Positions 1 to 9,179 of a stretch of DNA of 64,000 nt are shown here, piece by piece. The stretch spans positions 558,001 through 622,000 of the forward strand of contig NZ_JAPJDC010000001.1 in NCBI RefSeq assembly GCF_026241855.1, in the 5' to 3' direction. This DNA is from Curtobacterium flaccumfaciens pv. betae (GTDB taxonomy: Bacteria; Actinomycetota; Actinomycetes; Actinomycetales; Microbacteriaceae). A program made the position numbers and the translations under genes. How positions within the stretch are numbered: position 1 is the first letter of the stretch; the number at the start of each line of letters is the position of its first letter. Under the pieces are notes generated by a model that made no database searches, was not told the DNA's origin, and worked only from the letters and a program-made list of their open reading frames with translations.

Positions 1-691
1 CCTCCTGCTCGGCGGCGCTTCTTCGGTGGTGGTCCTCGGGGAGTCGATGCTCCCCGACGTGCAACAGTTCAACGACGCCCGCAGTGTCATCCCGAACGCG
101 GTCGGCGGTCCGGAGCGGCGAACGACAGCCGTCGGCGGATCGTCGACGATCGCCTTCCTGTCGAACCTGATCCCGGGCAAGGGTGCCGAGGACTTCATGC
201 GCATCGCGAACCGGTGCCTCGTCGACGCACCGGACGCTCGAGCGATCGTGATCGGTCGAGCGTCGTCCGACGAGTACGGGGAGGGGCTGCGGGCGATCCT
301 CGACCCGGAGGTGCGAGACCGGGTGGACTTCATCGGCGCGATGTTCGACGAGGCTCGTGATGGCCTGCTCGCGACCGCGAGTGTCCTCGTGTTCCCGAGC
401 ACCTACCGCTACGAGGCACAGCCGCTGACAGTCCTGGAATCGATGCGGGTGGGAGTTCCGGTCGTCGCCTACGACGTCGGGGGCCTCCGCGACGTGATCG
501 ACGACGATGTGAACGGGTTCCTCGTCAGGAGCGGTGACTGGGAGGCGGCATCTGAGCGATGCCGGACAATCCTGTCGTCACAAGACGACCGCGACCGGCT
601 CGCCGCAGGAGCCCTCACGACATACCGCGAACGTTTCGGACTCGCCCGGTACAGCGCGGCGTGGACCGAACTCCTCGAGCGGGGTGCGTGA
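1..691 (+). CDS. Glycosyltransferase family 4, C-terminal part (5' end outside window)
   Basis: The frame is already open at base 2 and ends at the TGA at 689, so the start lies outside the window; about 229 residues are visible. It looks like the C-terminal part of a GT-B fold, retaining glycosyltransferase of family 4, which moves a sugar from a nucleotide-sugar to a growing glycan at the cytoplasmic membrane face. Visible marks are the IPN linker between lobes, the start of the donor lobe (FLSNLIPGKG), and the EX7E motif in YEAQPLTVLE followed by GVPVVAYDVGG. It heads nine closely packed polysaccharide genes. The sugar transferred cannot be read from the sequence. Confidence 0.85.
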   Translation, partial: LLLGGASSVVVLGESMLPDVQQFNDARSVIPNAVGGPERRTTAVGGSSTIAFLSNLIPGKGAEDFMRIANRCLVDAPDARAIVIGRASSDEYGEGLRAILDPEVRDRVDFIGAMFDEARDGLLATASVLVFPSTYRYEAQPLTVLESMRVGVPVVAYDVGGLRDVIDDDVNGFLVRSGDWEAASERCRTILSSQDDRDRLAAGALTTYRERFGLARYSAAWTELLERGA

Positions 692-692
692 C

Positions 693-1796
693 GTGGCAGG
701 ACGAACGTTTGCGATCGTGCAGGAGTACGTCCCCGAGTACCGCGCGCCGTTGTTCGACCGGTTGGCCGAGGCGCTGTCGGAAAGGGGCGACGAGCTCACC
801 GTCTTCGCCGGGAACCCGGCCGGCGCGCTCGCTCAGCGCCGGGACGGCGTGCAGGAGCGGCCGTGGCTGCGGAGGATCCGCCAGCGGGAGCTCCGGCTGT
901 TCGGGAAACGGCTGACCCTCCGCGTGCTGCCGCGCGACGTGTGGCGAGCGGACCTGATCGTCGTGGAGCAAGCTCGACGGAACCTCGATCTGCCGCTGCT
1001 GTTGCTCTGGAACCGGACAGCGCGGAAGACGGCGTTGTGGGGCCACGGTGCCGATGTCGTCAAGGTGCCGTCCCGCTTCGAGCGGTTGTACAGCCGCCTG
1101 ATCACGCGGAAGGCCACGTGGTTCTTCGCCTACACGCCGGCAGGTGCCGAGTGGGCTGCCGCGATCGGCCGGGACCCACAGCGAACCACCGTCCTGCACA
1201 ACAGCACCGACGTCCGGCAGCTTCGCGAGGAGCTCGCGGCCGTCGATGCGACGAACGCGGAGGGTCAGGTGGCCTTCATCGGCGGCCTCGACGACAGCAA
1301 GAAGATCGTCGAGCTGATCGCGATCGCAGAGGCTGCGCACCGCGCGGATCCGGATTTCCGCCTGGTGGTCGGCGGCGACGGACAGCTTCGCCCCGCGGTC
1401 GAGTCCGCGGCGGCCCGCTTCGCGTGGCTCGACTACCGCGGTGCGGTGTCCGGAGCCGCGAAGGCGGTGCTGCTGCGCGAGAGCGACCTGCTTCTGCTGC
1501 CCGGACGCGTCGGACTGGTCGCGCTCGACAGCCTCGTCGCAGGTCGACCCATCGTCACACTCGCGTCCTCGCTCCACGGACCAGAGTTCGGGTACCTCGA
1601 GCCGGGCCGGACCTGCGTCGTGGCCGATGGCGTCGAGGACGCTGCGCGGTCGATCGTGCGGCTCCTGCGCGACCGGCAGGAGCTCGTGACCATGCAAGAG
1701 CGTTGCCACCGAGTGTCCGAGGAGTACTCCGTCGAGAAGATGGCGCATCATTTCCAGGACGGTCTGAACGCAGCGATCAAGGACGACGATGAGTGA
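693..1796 (+). CDS. Glycosyltransferase family 4-like protein with degenerate EX7E motif
   Basis: A 367-residue protein of the GT-B class. The frame is open further upstream, but that part overlaps the previous gene; GTG at 693 is chosen because GAGCGGGG lies about 8 nt before it and the N-terminus becomes AGRTFAIVQEYVPEYRAP, a normal GT4 opening. HNSTDV (lobe linker), FIGGLDDSKKI and LVVGGDGQL mark the donor lobe. The usual EX7E motif is altered: where E-x7-E is expected the protein has GRVGLVALD, so the first Glu is Gly and the last is Asp. It may be a diverged transferase or need a partner. It follows the first gene with no gap and overlaps the next by 8 bp. Confidence 0.8.
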   Translation: MAGRTFAIVQEYVPEYRAPLFDRLAEALSERGDELTVFAGNPAGALAQRRDGVQERPWLRRIRQRELRLFGKRLTLRVLPRDVWRADLIVVEQARRNLDLPLLLLWNRTARKTALWGHGADVVKVPSRFERLYSRLITRKATWFFAYTPAGAEWAAAIGRDPQRTTVLHNSTDVRQLREELAAVDATNAEGQVAFIGGLDDSKKIVELIAIAEAAHRADPDFRLVVGGDGQLRPAVESAAARFAWLDYRGAVSGAAKAVLLRESDLLLLPGRVGLVALDSLVAGRPIVTLASSLHGPEFGYLEPGRTCVVADGVEDAARSIVRLLRDRQELVTMQERCHRVSEEYSVEKMAHHFQDGLNAAIKDDDE

Positions 1797-2655
1797 GTTG
1801 CACGTGATCGTGGCGAGCCACAACCGGGCCGACACCACTGCGGCCGCGTTGCGGTCGCTCCACGAGGCGATCTCCGAGGTGGGCGTCGAGTACGACGTGA
1901 CGCTGTTCGACGACGGCTCGTCGGATGACACGATCGAGCGGGTGACCGCGGTCGTGGATCGGTTGACGGTCCTGCGGGGCGACGGTTCGGCGTTCTGGGC
2001 CCGGTCGATGGCTACGGCAGAGGCGGCAGTGCTGGCCCGTGATGATGTCCGGGACGACGACTGGTTGCTCTGGTTCAACGACGACGTCCTGCTCGAGCGC
2101 TCTGGTCTCCGCTCCCTGTTCGAAGCGGCACCGCAGCCGCAGGCGGGGATCCTCGTCGGAAGCACGGTGGACCCCGTCTCGGGCGCACTGACCTACGGCG
2201 GACTCCGACGAGAGGGACCCCACCCATTGGCGTTCGCGCTGGTCCAGCCGCCGGATGCTGCCAGCGCAGCCGAGCGGGTCGATGCCTTCAACGGCAACAT
2301 CGTGCTCATGCCCATCCACGTCGCCCGCACGGTCGGTCCAATCGACGGAGGCTTCAGCCACGCGTACGCGGATGTTGACTACGGGATGCGCGCGACCGCG
2401 AAGAGCATTCCCATCTGGGTGATCGGGGGGACGGCGGGGTACTGCAGCCGGAACCCTGCCGTGTCCCACCCGTCCGTCGTCGCCGCCTGGCGTTCGTGCA
2501 CCGGGCAGAAGGGGGCGGGTAATCCTCGTTCGCTTCGTCGGTACCTTCGTCGGCACAACCCGCGGTCCTGGTGGTTCTTCTACGCCGCGTCCTACGCGCT
2601 CTGGTGGGTTCGTACCCTTCGTCGCGCCGCGATGAGCAGAGGGAGACGCCGATGA
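1789..2655 (+). CDS. Glycosyltransferase family 2 (GT-A fold)
   Basis: A 288-residue inverting glycosyltransferase of family 2. The N-terminus VIVASHNRADTTAAAL is the standard beta-strand and helix that binds the nucleotide, FDDGSSDDT follows, and WFNDDVLL carries the metal-binding acidic motif near residue 100. The late segment with DADVDYGMR fits the acceptor-side acidic site of rhamnosyl/galactosyl-type GT2 enzymes. The ATG overlaps the end of the previous gene, and its TGA is shared with the next start (ATGA), so the genes are translationally coupled. Likely role: one sugar addition to the lipid-linked repeat unit. The specific sugar is unknown. Confidence 0.85.
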   Translation: MSELHVIVASHNRADTTAAALRSLHEAISEVGVEYDVTLFDDGSSDDTIERVTAVVDRLTVLRGDGSAFWARSMATAEAAVLARDDVRDDDWLLWFNDDVLLERSGLRSLFEAAPQPQAGILVGSTVDPVSGALTYGGLRREGPHPLAFALVQPPDAASAAERVDAFNGNIVLMPIHVARTVGPIDGGFSHAYADVDYGMRATAKSIPIWVIGGTAGYCSRNPAVSHPSVVAAWRSCTGQKGAGNPRSLRRYLRRHNPRSWWFFYAASYALWWVRTLRRAAMSRGRRR

Positions 2656-3953
2656 CCACCCTGCTGTTCCTCGTCGTCGCGGCCATCTTCCTGGTCTTGG
2701 CCGTCGGGCTCGTACGGATGCAGCCGCGCGTCGTGTACTGGATCGTGTCCCTGTACGCCGTGACGGCGTGGGAGTACCCGAACTTCGGGACGATCGGCAC
2801 CTTCGGCGGCACGACCATCACGCTCGGTGACGGGCTCGCGGTGAGCTTGATCACCGCAGCACTGCTCGACGCTCGAGCTGTGGTCCGGCGCTTCCAGCCG
2901 GTCGGGGTCATCGCGGGCGCAGCGCTCGTCGCGGTGCTTGCGCTCTCGCTCGTGCAGGGCATCGCGACCTTCGGACTCGGCGTGGCCGTCAATGAAGCCC
3001 GTGGGTTCCTGTACGTGCTCGGTATCCTGTTCTGGGCGGTGACCCGGCCATGGCCAGAAGCCGAGATCGTCTACGCGGAGAAGTTCTTCGTCATCGTGCA
3101 GGGCATCGGCTTGTGCGTCGTCGGCGTCTACCACGTCGCGCGGTACGGGCTGGGTGGGACCGCGGACTTCGTGCTCGTCAGCGGAGAGCTCAGCCAGACC
3201 GGGCGCCCGTTGGTGTCGGGGCAGGCGCTGCTCCTCACGATCTGTGCGGTCCTTGCTCTCCGGCTCTGGCAGCGCGACGCCCGCGCGCGTTGGGTCTGGC
3301 TGTTCGGGCTCTTCATGGTGTTTGTGATCGTCAGCCAGCAACGAACGGTCTGGCTCACCGCCCTCGCGGTCGCCCTCGTGCTGCTCGTGCGTGGACCGCG
3401 TGCACTTCGCCACACGCTCGTGCTGCTCTTCGGAACGCTGCTGATCGGGGGGATCCTGGTGTCGGCAGCGCAGTCGTCGTCGAGCGGCATTGTCGCCGAG
3501 TTCGCCGGATCGGCATCGAACACGGGGACGTACTCGGCCCGTCTCACGAGCTGGATCGGCCTCATCGTGCAATCGGTGGGTGAAGGCGTGATGACCGTCC
3601 TCTTCGGAGCACCCTTCGGACACGGTTACGGCAGGTTCGAGGGCGTCGGCCGCTGGGTAGTCTTCGCTCCGCACAACTGGTACGTCACGGTGTACCTGCG
3701 AGAAGGACTCGTCGGTCTCGGCGCGATGCTGGTCATCTTCCTGCCACGCTTCTTCGCCGGGTTGCGGGCCAACCGAGACGTCTTCGTGACCGCCCTGCTC
3801 GTGTGCTTCCTGGTCTACGGATGGACCTACTCGTGGCAGTGGTGGACGTGTCTGCCGCTCGCACTGGCGTTCTTGGACCGCGACTTCCCAGAGGCGATCT
3901 CGATGGAGACACCCGTGGTCGGCCGCTCCCGTCGCCTCCCGGTGCACGGATGA
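2652..3953 (+). CDS. O-antigen ligase/polymerase-like membrane protein (Wzy-like)
   Basis: A 433-residue, very hydrophobic protein with about ten to twelve predicted membrane segments and a larger extracytoplasmic loop around residues 300-350, as in Wzy polymerases and WaaL-type ligases. The frame is open upstream of 2652, but ATG 2652 gives the ATGA overlap used throughout this cluster and a clean membrane start (TTLLFLVVAAIFLVLA). Wzy proteins join flipped repeat units on the outer face of the membrane. The presence of a Wzx-like flippase at 7629 supports a Wzx/Wzy-type pathway. Sequence alone does not separate polymerase from ligase; as the only such protein in the cluster, polymerase is more likely. 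Confidence 0.75.
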   Translation: MTTLLFLVVAAIFLVLAVGLVRMQPRVVYWIVSLYAVTAWEYPNFGTIGTFGGTTITLGDGLAVSLITAALLDARAVVRRFQPVGVIAGAALVAVLALSLVQGIATFGLGVAVNEARGFLYVLGILFWAVTRPWPEAEIVYAEKFFVIVQGIGLCVVGVYHVARYGLGGTADFVLVSGELSQTGRPLVSGQALLLTICAVLALRLWQRDARARWVWLFGLFMVFVIVSQQRTVWLTALAVALVLLVRGPRALRHTLVLLFGTLLIGGILVSAAQSSSSGIVAEFAGSASNTGTYSARLTSWIGLIVQSVGEGVMTVLFGAPFGHGYGRFEGVGRWVVFAPHNWYVTVYLREGLVGLGAMLVIFLPRFFAGLRANRDVFVTALLVCFLVYGWTYSWQWWTCLPLALAFLDRDFPEAISMETPVVGRSRRLPVHG

Positions 3954-5014
3954 CGCCCGGGACGCGAGTCCTGCACGTCCTCGGAGAACTCCGGCCGAGC
4001 GGCATGGAACGGATGCTCGTCTCCGGGGCCAGCGGCTTCGACTCGGCAGGCGTCGAGGGCCATGTCTTCGGCGTTGGCCGCAACCATCCCTTCGAGCGTG
4101 CGATCAGAGATGCCGGCTACTCCGTGCACACCACCGACAGCGCGTTGCACACCCCGGCAGGGCGACAGGTCTTGCACCGTCTCCTCGCCGAGGTCGACCC
4201 CCACGTCGTGCACATCCACACCGAAGGCCGCTACCTGCAGACCGTGCTCGCGGTCCGCAGGTCGAACAGGCGCCTGCCCGTCGTGCGGACCATCCACAAC
4301 GTGTTCGACGCGCGCGGCCGATGGTTCCTCCGGCGTGCCGCGCAAGCGCTCATCGCCGATCGCCTGGTCGATGCGCTGATCGCGCCGAGCCCGGACGTGG
4401 CGGCGAACGAAGCGCGTTTCGGGCGACGAGTCCGAGTGATCTACAACTGGGTGGAAGACCGCTTCTTCGAGATCGCCGCACAGCGTGCGCAGGCGACGGT
4501 GCCGTCCACGGCTCCGATCGTGATCGTCGGGAACTGCTCGAAGATCAAAAGCCACGAAGTCGTCCTCGAGGCCGCGCTCCTCGGCAACCTCAGCGTCGTG
4601 CACGTGGGTTCCGAGGACGACGTGGCACCGGCGGAACGGGAACTCCTCGAGCGACTCGACCAGGTGGGCCTCCTGGCCGGTCGCGGGGTCGGCGATCCGG
4701 CAGCGGCACTCCTCGCCGGACGTGTGTTCGCGATGCCGAGCCGTCACGAGGGCATGCCGGTCGCGCTCGCCGAAGCGTTGGTCGTCGGCCTCCCCGCCGT
4801 CGTGTCCGACGTCCCAGGACTCCGGTGGGCTGCCGGGCAGGGAAGCGTCGTGGCGCTCGGTAGCCGGGAACCGGCAGAGTGGACCGAACGGCTCCGCGAG
4901 TCAGCCGGAGCGGGAAGCGCTCCGACGATCGACTTCCGCGCGGCCAGGGGAACATCCGAGTACGCCGAGGTCTACCGAGCCGTCACCACTCGACGAAGAA
5001 GGGCTGCGCAGTGA
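3950..5014 (+). CDS. Glycosyltransferase family 4
   Basis: A 354-residue GT-B glycosyltransferase. ATG 3950 overlaps the previous stop (ATGA) and gives the typical start RVLHVLGELRPSGMER, where the Gly-Met-Glu turn sits in the acceptor lobe. VRTIHNVFD, YNWVEDRFF (lobe linker), GNCSKIKSHEVVLEA and an intact EX7E motif (EGMPVALAE) followed by GLPAVVSDVPG are all present. It differs from the gene at 693 in keeping both catalytic-site Glu residues. It belongs to the polysaccharide operon and is coupled to the acyltransferase downstream by a GTGA overlap. The donor sugar is unknown. Confidence 0.88.
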   Translation: MTPGTRVLHVLGELRPSGMERMLVSGASGFDSAGVEGHVFGVGRNHPFERAIRDAGYSVHTTDSALHTPAGRQVLHRLLAEVDPHVVHIHTEGRYLQTVLAVRRSNRRLPVVRTIHNVFDARGRWFLRRAAQALIADRLVDALIAPSPDVAANEARFGRRVRVIYNWVEDRFFEIAAQRAQATVPSTAPIVIVGNCSKIKSHEVVLEAALLGNLSVVHVGSEDDVAPAERELLERLDQVGLLAGRGVGDPAAALLAGRVFAMPSRHEGMPVALAEALVVGLPAVVSDVPGLRWAAGQGSVVALGSREPAEWTERLRESAGAGSAPTIDFRAARGTSEYAEVYRAVTTRRRRAAQ

Positions 5015-5580
5015 TCCGACGGGCACTTGCATCGATCAGACGGCGACGTTGGTTCAGTTCCCTCCCGACCACCGTGTCCTGTGGAGAGGATCTGCGCTTC
5101 GGCGCACGGGTCCGACTCTGGGCTCCGAGGTCCCTGACGATCGGCTCGGACGTCCACCTCGGCTCAGACGTGCGCATCGAGGTCGACGGCAGCATCGGGG
5201 ACGGTGTGCTGATCGCGAACCGAGCGGCGATCGTCGGCCGACGCGATCACGACATGTCAGTCGTGGGTGTGCCGATCACTGCGACGCCCTGGGTCGGAGA
5301 CACCCCCGCCCTGAGCACCGCCACCACGATCGGCAGTGACGTCTGGATCGGATTCGGCGCGATCGTGCTGTCCGGCGTGTCCGTTGGCGACAGCTCCGTC
5401 ATCGCGGCTGGTTCGGTCGTGACTCGGGACGTGCCGCCGAACACCGTCGTCGCGGGGAACCCGGCGCGAGCGCTCGGACCGCGGTTCGGTGAAGGAGAAC
5501 TGACCGTCCACTGGCACGCGCTGCGCCGCCGGGGTGTCCGGCTCGCCGAGGATCCGGCGATGGGTAGGGCCGATGGCTGA
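5011..5580 (+). CDS. Hexapeptide-repeat acyltransferase (left-handed beta-helix)
   Basis: A 189-residue protein of the maltose/galactoside O-acetyltransferase type. From about residue 25 it shows repeating hexapeptides (for example IGSDVHLGSDVRI, then IGSDVWIGFGAIVLSG), and it ends its helix with the family signature VVAGNPARAL. A charged, Arg-rich N-terminus precedes the helix. Such enzymes move an acetyl group from acetyl-CoA to a sugar, here probably to an intermediate of the surface glycan. GTG 5011 is chosen because AAGAAGGG lies just upstream and it overlaps the previous stop as GTGA. The catalytic His is probably in GRRDHDMS near residue 79. Confidence 0.85.
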   Translation: MIRRALASIRRRRWFSSLPTTVSCGEDLRFGARVRLWAPRSLTIGSDVHLGSDVRIEVDGSIGDGVLIANRAAIVGRRDHDMSVVGVPITATPWVGDTPALSTATTIGSDVWIGFGAIVLSGVSVGDSSVIAAGSVVTRDVPPNTVVAGNPARALGPRFGEGELTVHWHALRRRGVRLAEDPAMGRADG

Positions 5581-6661
5581 CCCCTCCCCACGGATCTTCT
5601 ACGTGCCGAACGAGTTCGGGGGCTTCCGCCAACTTGGCTTCCGTGACCCGTTGGAATCGTTGGTACGAGCGGGCCAGGTCGCCGAGCTCGCGACCTTCAG
5701 CGTTCTCGACGCGATCCGGAACGGCGGCGACGCCGAAGCTCATCGGAAGGAGCTCGTCCGACGGGTGACGGACTTCCAGCCGGACATCCTGCTCATGCAG
5801 CACCTCGGCCACACCGGCCTGCGGCGACAGCACTTCGCATCGCTGCGTCAGGCCTGCCCGCGGGACTTCATATACCACGAGGCGGACCCCTACTCGAGGC
5901 ACCTCCATCCCATCCCTCCCGAGGCACGGGCAGCAGCACGGGTTGCGGACGTCGTCTTCACGGTCGGCAGCGGCGTGTTCAGCGACAACTTCCGGCGAGC
6001 GGGGAGCGCGAACGTCCGCTGGATCCCGTCGGCCTACGAACCGACCAGGACCTCGAACTTCGACCGTCCGGTTCGCCAGGACCGTCCCTACGACGTCGTC
6101 ATCGTCGCCAACCGGAACCGACCTCGGTTCAGGGGCCTGCCGGACTGGCGCGAGCGGATCCGGTTCGTCGAACTGATGCAGCAGCACTTCGGAGAACGAC
6201 TGGCTGTGTACGGAAGAGGCTGGGACGGCCCGACAGCGAAGGGGCGCGTGCCCTTCGAAGCGCAGGACGAAGCGATCACCTCGGGCTGGGTCAGCGCGAA
6301 CTGGGACCACTTCGCATCCGAAGCGTCATACTTCTCCAACCGGTTGCCGATCTCGCTCGCCGCCGGATCCATCCACGCGACGACCGACCACCCCGGCTAC
6401 GACCAGCTCTTCCCGGCGCAGACCCGCCGGTTCCTGGTGCGCGGTCGGACTCCCGAGGCGCTCATCGGTTCCGTCGAGCGTGTGTTGGCCGACACCACGA
6501 CGGAAGACCGGCTCGGGGCCATCGCAGCTGGGCGTGAGTTCGCAGCGGAGCACTTCCGACAGGACGACCTAATGGTCCAGATGATGAACTGGCGCACGCA
6601 GTGGATCGATCCGGCTGATGCTCGGTCCGTGTGGGCAGCTGAGCGGGGAGGTCGAGCATGA
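5573..6661 (+). CDS. CgeB-like glycosyltransferase family protein
   Basis: A 362-residue protein resembling the CgeB/spore-maturation glycosyltransferase family. The N-terminal part is Rossmann-like (ILLMQHLGH, then FIYHEADPYS). A conserved middle segment (YDVVIVANRN) and a C-terminal donor-lobe-like part (YGRGWDG, then RTPEALIGSVERVL) follow. The expected GT-B pattern of naming the bearer protein, measuring the branch and assigning erring time steps is weak, so the activity is inferred only from family and location. ATG 5573 overlaps the acyltransferase end by 8 bp and the stop overlaps the next start by 4 bp, placing it firmly in the polysaccharide operon. Confidence 0.65.
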   Translation: MADPSPRIFYVPNEFGGFRQLGFRDPLESLVRAGQVAELATFSVLDAIRNGGDAEAHRKELVRRVTDFQPDILLMQHLGHTGLRRQHFASLRQACPRDFIYHEADPYSRHLHPIPPEARAAARVADVVFTVGSGVFSDNFRRAGSANVRWIPSAYEPTRTSNFDRPVRQDRPYDVVIVANRNRPRFRGLPDWRERIRFVELMQQHFGERLAVYGRGWDGPTAKGRVPFEAQDEAITSGWVSANWDHFASEASYFSNRLPISLAAGSIHATTDHPGYDQLFPAQTRRFLVRGRTPEALIGSVERVLADTTTEDRLGAIAAGREFAAEHFRQDDLMVQMMNWRTQWIDPADARSVWAAERGGRA

Positions 6662-7632
6662 GGATCGGGCCGATCAGGACGCTTCCGCTGCGCGCATCCC
6701 TCCGGATCGAACGGGGCATGAACGCGCGAGACCTGCAGCGTGGTAGTGGTGATGCGACGCCACCGGACGGATGGGTGCCGCCGCGGAACCTGCTCGGGCT
6801 CCGCGTCCGTGTGGACCCATACCCGGATCTCGGACATCAGCTGTCAACGTGGATCGCCGGCTACCTGTGGTCCGCGGACCTCGGAGTGCCCTACCTCGGC
6901 GGGGACGTGACGAAGGACACGAAGGGGCTCTTCGACCTGGCACGGTCGACGGCCGGTGCACCCTCTGGAACTGTGGTCGAGCGTCGCATCGCAGCGACTG
7001 GGTTCGAGTACGAGGACTGGGCGCTTCCTGCGCTCCAGCGGGCGACGAGTCGGGTCGCCTCCCGCTCCAGCCGACCGTGGGTCGGACGGCTGGCGGTGGA
7101 CCAGCGTCGCTGGGACCAGACGCCGGCGGCCGAGCCGCTGCGTCGAGCCCTCCTCGGTGGGTACCTCGGTGAACAGTTCAGACAGATCGAGGCGAACGCG
7201 GACTACATCGCGGTCCACGCACGACGTGGAGACATCGGGCCGGAATCACATCCTGATCGCTGGATCGGTCTCGCTTACTACCAAAGGCTGATCGCCGAGA
7301 TCAGGACCGTTCCCGCGCTCGCGCACATGCCGGTCAGGCTCTTCACCTCGGGCGATGCAGCAGACCTGCGTGACCTCAACGCTATCGGGGTCACGATCTC
7401 CAACGGCGGCGAGCGCGACCAAGACTTCATCGAGATCGCGGCCGCACGGGTCGTCGTGGCGGCTCCGAGTTCCTTCGGGTTCCTCGCCGCGCTCGTGTCG
7501 AGAGCCCCCGTGATCGCCCGCGTCCCCTGGTGGCACCACATCCCGGACACCGGTCGTTGGCTGGCGTACCAGGCGGGCCAAGACCTCGACGCCGCTCGAC
7601 TCGACGACCTGATCTCCGGTGCCGCTTCGTGA
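6658..7632 (+). CDS. Candidate fucosyltransferase-like glycan enzyme (HARRGD motif)
   Basis: A 324-residue protein I cannot assign to a family with certainty. DPYPDLGHQLSTWIAGYLW near residue 45 resembles the opening of GT11-type alpha-1,2-fucosyltransferases (gNQlfqyaf-like), and YIAVHARRGDIGPESH near residue 182 matches the H-x-R-R-G-D motif that binds GDP-fucose in GT11/GT23/POFUT-type enzymes. A late segment FIEIAAARVVVAAPSSFGFLAALVS resembles their C-terminal Ser-rich donor loop. GDP-fucose genes gmd and fcl lie 2.5 kb downstream on the same strand, which supports this reading. ATGA and GTGA overlaps link it to both neighbours. Alternative: another GT-B or a pyruvyl-transferase-like protein. 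Confidence 0.6.
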   Translation: MRIGPIRTLPLRASLRIERGMNARDLQRGSGDATPPDGWVPPRNLLGLRVRVDPYPDLGHQLSTWIAGYLWSADLGVPYLGGDVTKDTKGLFDLARSTAGAPSGTVVERRIAATGFEYEDWALPALQRATSRVASRSSRPWVGRLAVDQRRWDQTPAAEPLRRALLGGYLGEQFRQIEANADYIAVHARRGDIGPESHPDRWIGLAYYQRLIAEIRTVPALAHMPVRLFTSGDAADLRDLNAIGVTISNGGERDQDFIEIAAARVVVAAPSSFGFLAALVSRAPVIARVPWWHHIPDTGRWLAYQAGQDLDAARLDDLISGAAS

Positions 7633-9083
7633 CATCGAACGGACGGCGCCTCATGGCCGGGGCCTCGTGGGTGTACGGGCTGCAACTCCTGACGGTCGTT
7701 GTGCAACTCGCGTACGCAGCGCTGACGTCGCGGCTCGCCGAACCCGGGGTCTTCGGCGCGTACAGCGTCGCGCTGTCGATCGCGGCGCTCGTCAACCTGC
7801 TGGGGTCCGGTGGGCTGTCGCAGACAGCTGCTCGAGCGCCGGACGCGGAGCGGTCGTCGACACGACCCCTCGCCACCTACGCGTTGCTCCTGGGAGTGGC
7901 CGCGGCGCTCTTCACCCTCGCCACGGCAGATCTTTGGAGTGCATTCTGGGGCGCACCGCAGGCCTCCGGCGCTGTGCGACTCCTCGCGGCGAGTGCGCTC
8001 GTGATGCCGTTCCTCAGCCTGAGTACTGGCTTGCTACGCCGCCAAGGGGTCTTCCGCCAAATGGCGATCGCCACCTTCGCCGCCAACGTCGTCGGGATGA
8101 TCGTCGGTGCGGCTGCAGTACTCGTTTTTCGGAGCCCCGAGTCCCTGGCCGTCTCGGCGATCGTCGGGCAATGGGGCACGTTGCTCTGGGCAGTCACCCG
8201 ACTCCGCGGCGGTCTGCTCCCCGGCCGACTCGCCCTCCGATCGGACAACGTCCAGTTCAGCACGAAGCTCGTCGCGGTGTCCGTGTTCCAGTACATCTCC
8301 GGCAACGCCCCACGATGGAGCGTCAGCCAGTTCGTCGGAGCCGGCGTGCTCGGCGCATGGAACCGGGCTGACGTCCTGTCGACGATCCCGTTCTCGCAGC
8401 TGCAGAACGCGCTGATGCAGGTAATCTACCCGGAGTTCCGTCGCTACGAGGTTGGCACGTCCGCCGCGAGAGCCGCGTGGCTGGACATGCTGACCCTCGT
8501 CGCATGGCTCACCCTGCCGGTCGGTGCTGTGATCGCCGGCGTGGGGCCGGAAGTCGTCCGCCTCGCGCTCGGGCCGGGTTGGGAACTCGCCGGCCAGATC
8601 CTGCCGCTGCTCGCAGTGCTGGGCGCCGTGCAGCCGCTGATGATCCTCCTCGCCGGCGCCCTCGAGGCCGCCGAGCTCTTCAAGGCGATCTGGCTGTCCG
8701 AAGCCGTCGCGTTTGTCCTCAGCGCCGTCGGTGTCGCGATGGTCGTGGTCCATCAGCAGTACGTCTTCGCCCTCCTCGCGCTCATCGCGGCGATGATCGG
8801 TCGGCACGTGGTGCACATCGTCCAGGCACACCGCGTCCGTGCGCTCGGCCTCCGGCAACTCGCCCTCGGGTACGCGCAGCCAGCGGTGTTCGCCCTGGTG
8901 CTCTACGGCTCACTCGTGGTGCTCGTCCACGACTTCGGCTTCGGGCCGGTCCGGGTGGCCGCAGGCCTCGTCGGCCTTGCCGTCCTCGTCGTGTGGGTGG
9001 GCGCGACGCGTCGGTTCTTCCCGCCACTGGAGATCTTCCGTCGCCGGGGGATCCTCGGGCGTGGCGGCGAGAGCCTGTCGTGA
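7629..9083 (+). CDS. Wzx-like polysaccharide flippase (MATE/MVF-type membrane protein)
   Basis: A 484-residue protein with about 12-14 predicted membrane segments, of the PST/MurJ-like exporter superfamily. The N-terminus (LMAGASWVYGLQLL, then GVFGAYSVALSIAAL) and the midpoint segment SQFVGAGVLGAWNRADVLS are typical of Wzx/lipopolysaccharide biosynthesis flippases, which move lipid-linked repeat units across the membrane. GTG 7629 overlaps the previous stop as GTGA; a longer frame upstream only overlaps the previous gene. With the Wzy-like protein at 2652 it completes a Wzx/Wzy assembly route. It is the last gene of the tightly overlapped block; a 96-bp gap follows. Confidence 0.85.
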   Translation: MTSNGRRLMAGASWVYGLQLLTVVVQLAYAALTSRLAEPGVFGAYSVALSIAALVNLLGSGGLSQTAARAPDAERSSTRPLATYALLLGVAAALFTLATADLWSAFWGAPQASGAVRLLAASALVMPFLSLSTGLLRRQGVFRQMAIATFAANVVGMIVGAAAVLVFRSPESLAVSAIVGQWGTLLWAVTRLRGGLLPGRLALRSDNVQFSTKLVAVSVFQYISGNAPRWSVSQFVGAGVLGAWNRADVLSTIPFSQLQNALMQVIYPEFRRYEVGTSAARAAWLDMLTLVAWLTLPVGAVIAGVGPEVVRLALGPGWELAGQILPLLAVLGAVQPLMILLAGALEAAELFKAIWLSEAVAFVLSAVGVAMVVVHQQYVFALLALIAAMIGRHVVHIVQAHRVRALGLRQLALGYAQPAVFALVLYGSLVVLVHDFGFGPVRVAAGLVGLAVLVVWVGATRRFFPPLEIFRRRGILGRGGESLS

Positions 9084-9179
9084 GGCTCGGAACCTCCGCA
9101 GGACGCAAGCGAGCTCGGTTCGGGCCACCGCGCTGCCGCTCGTACGGTAGATTCAGCCGATCAGGGGCCGGGAGGGCAG

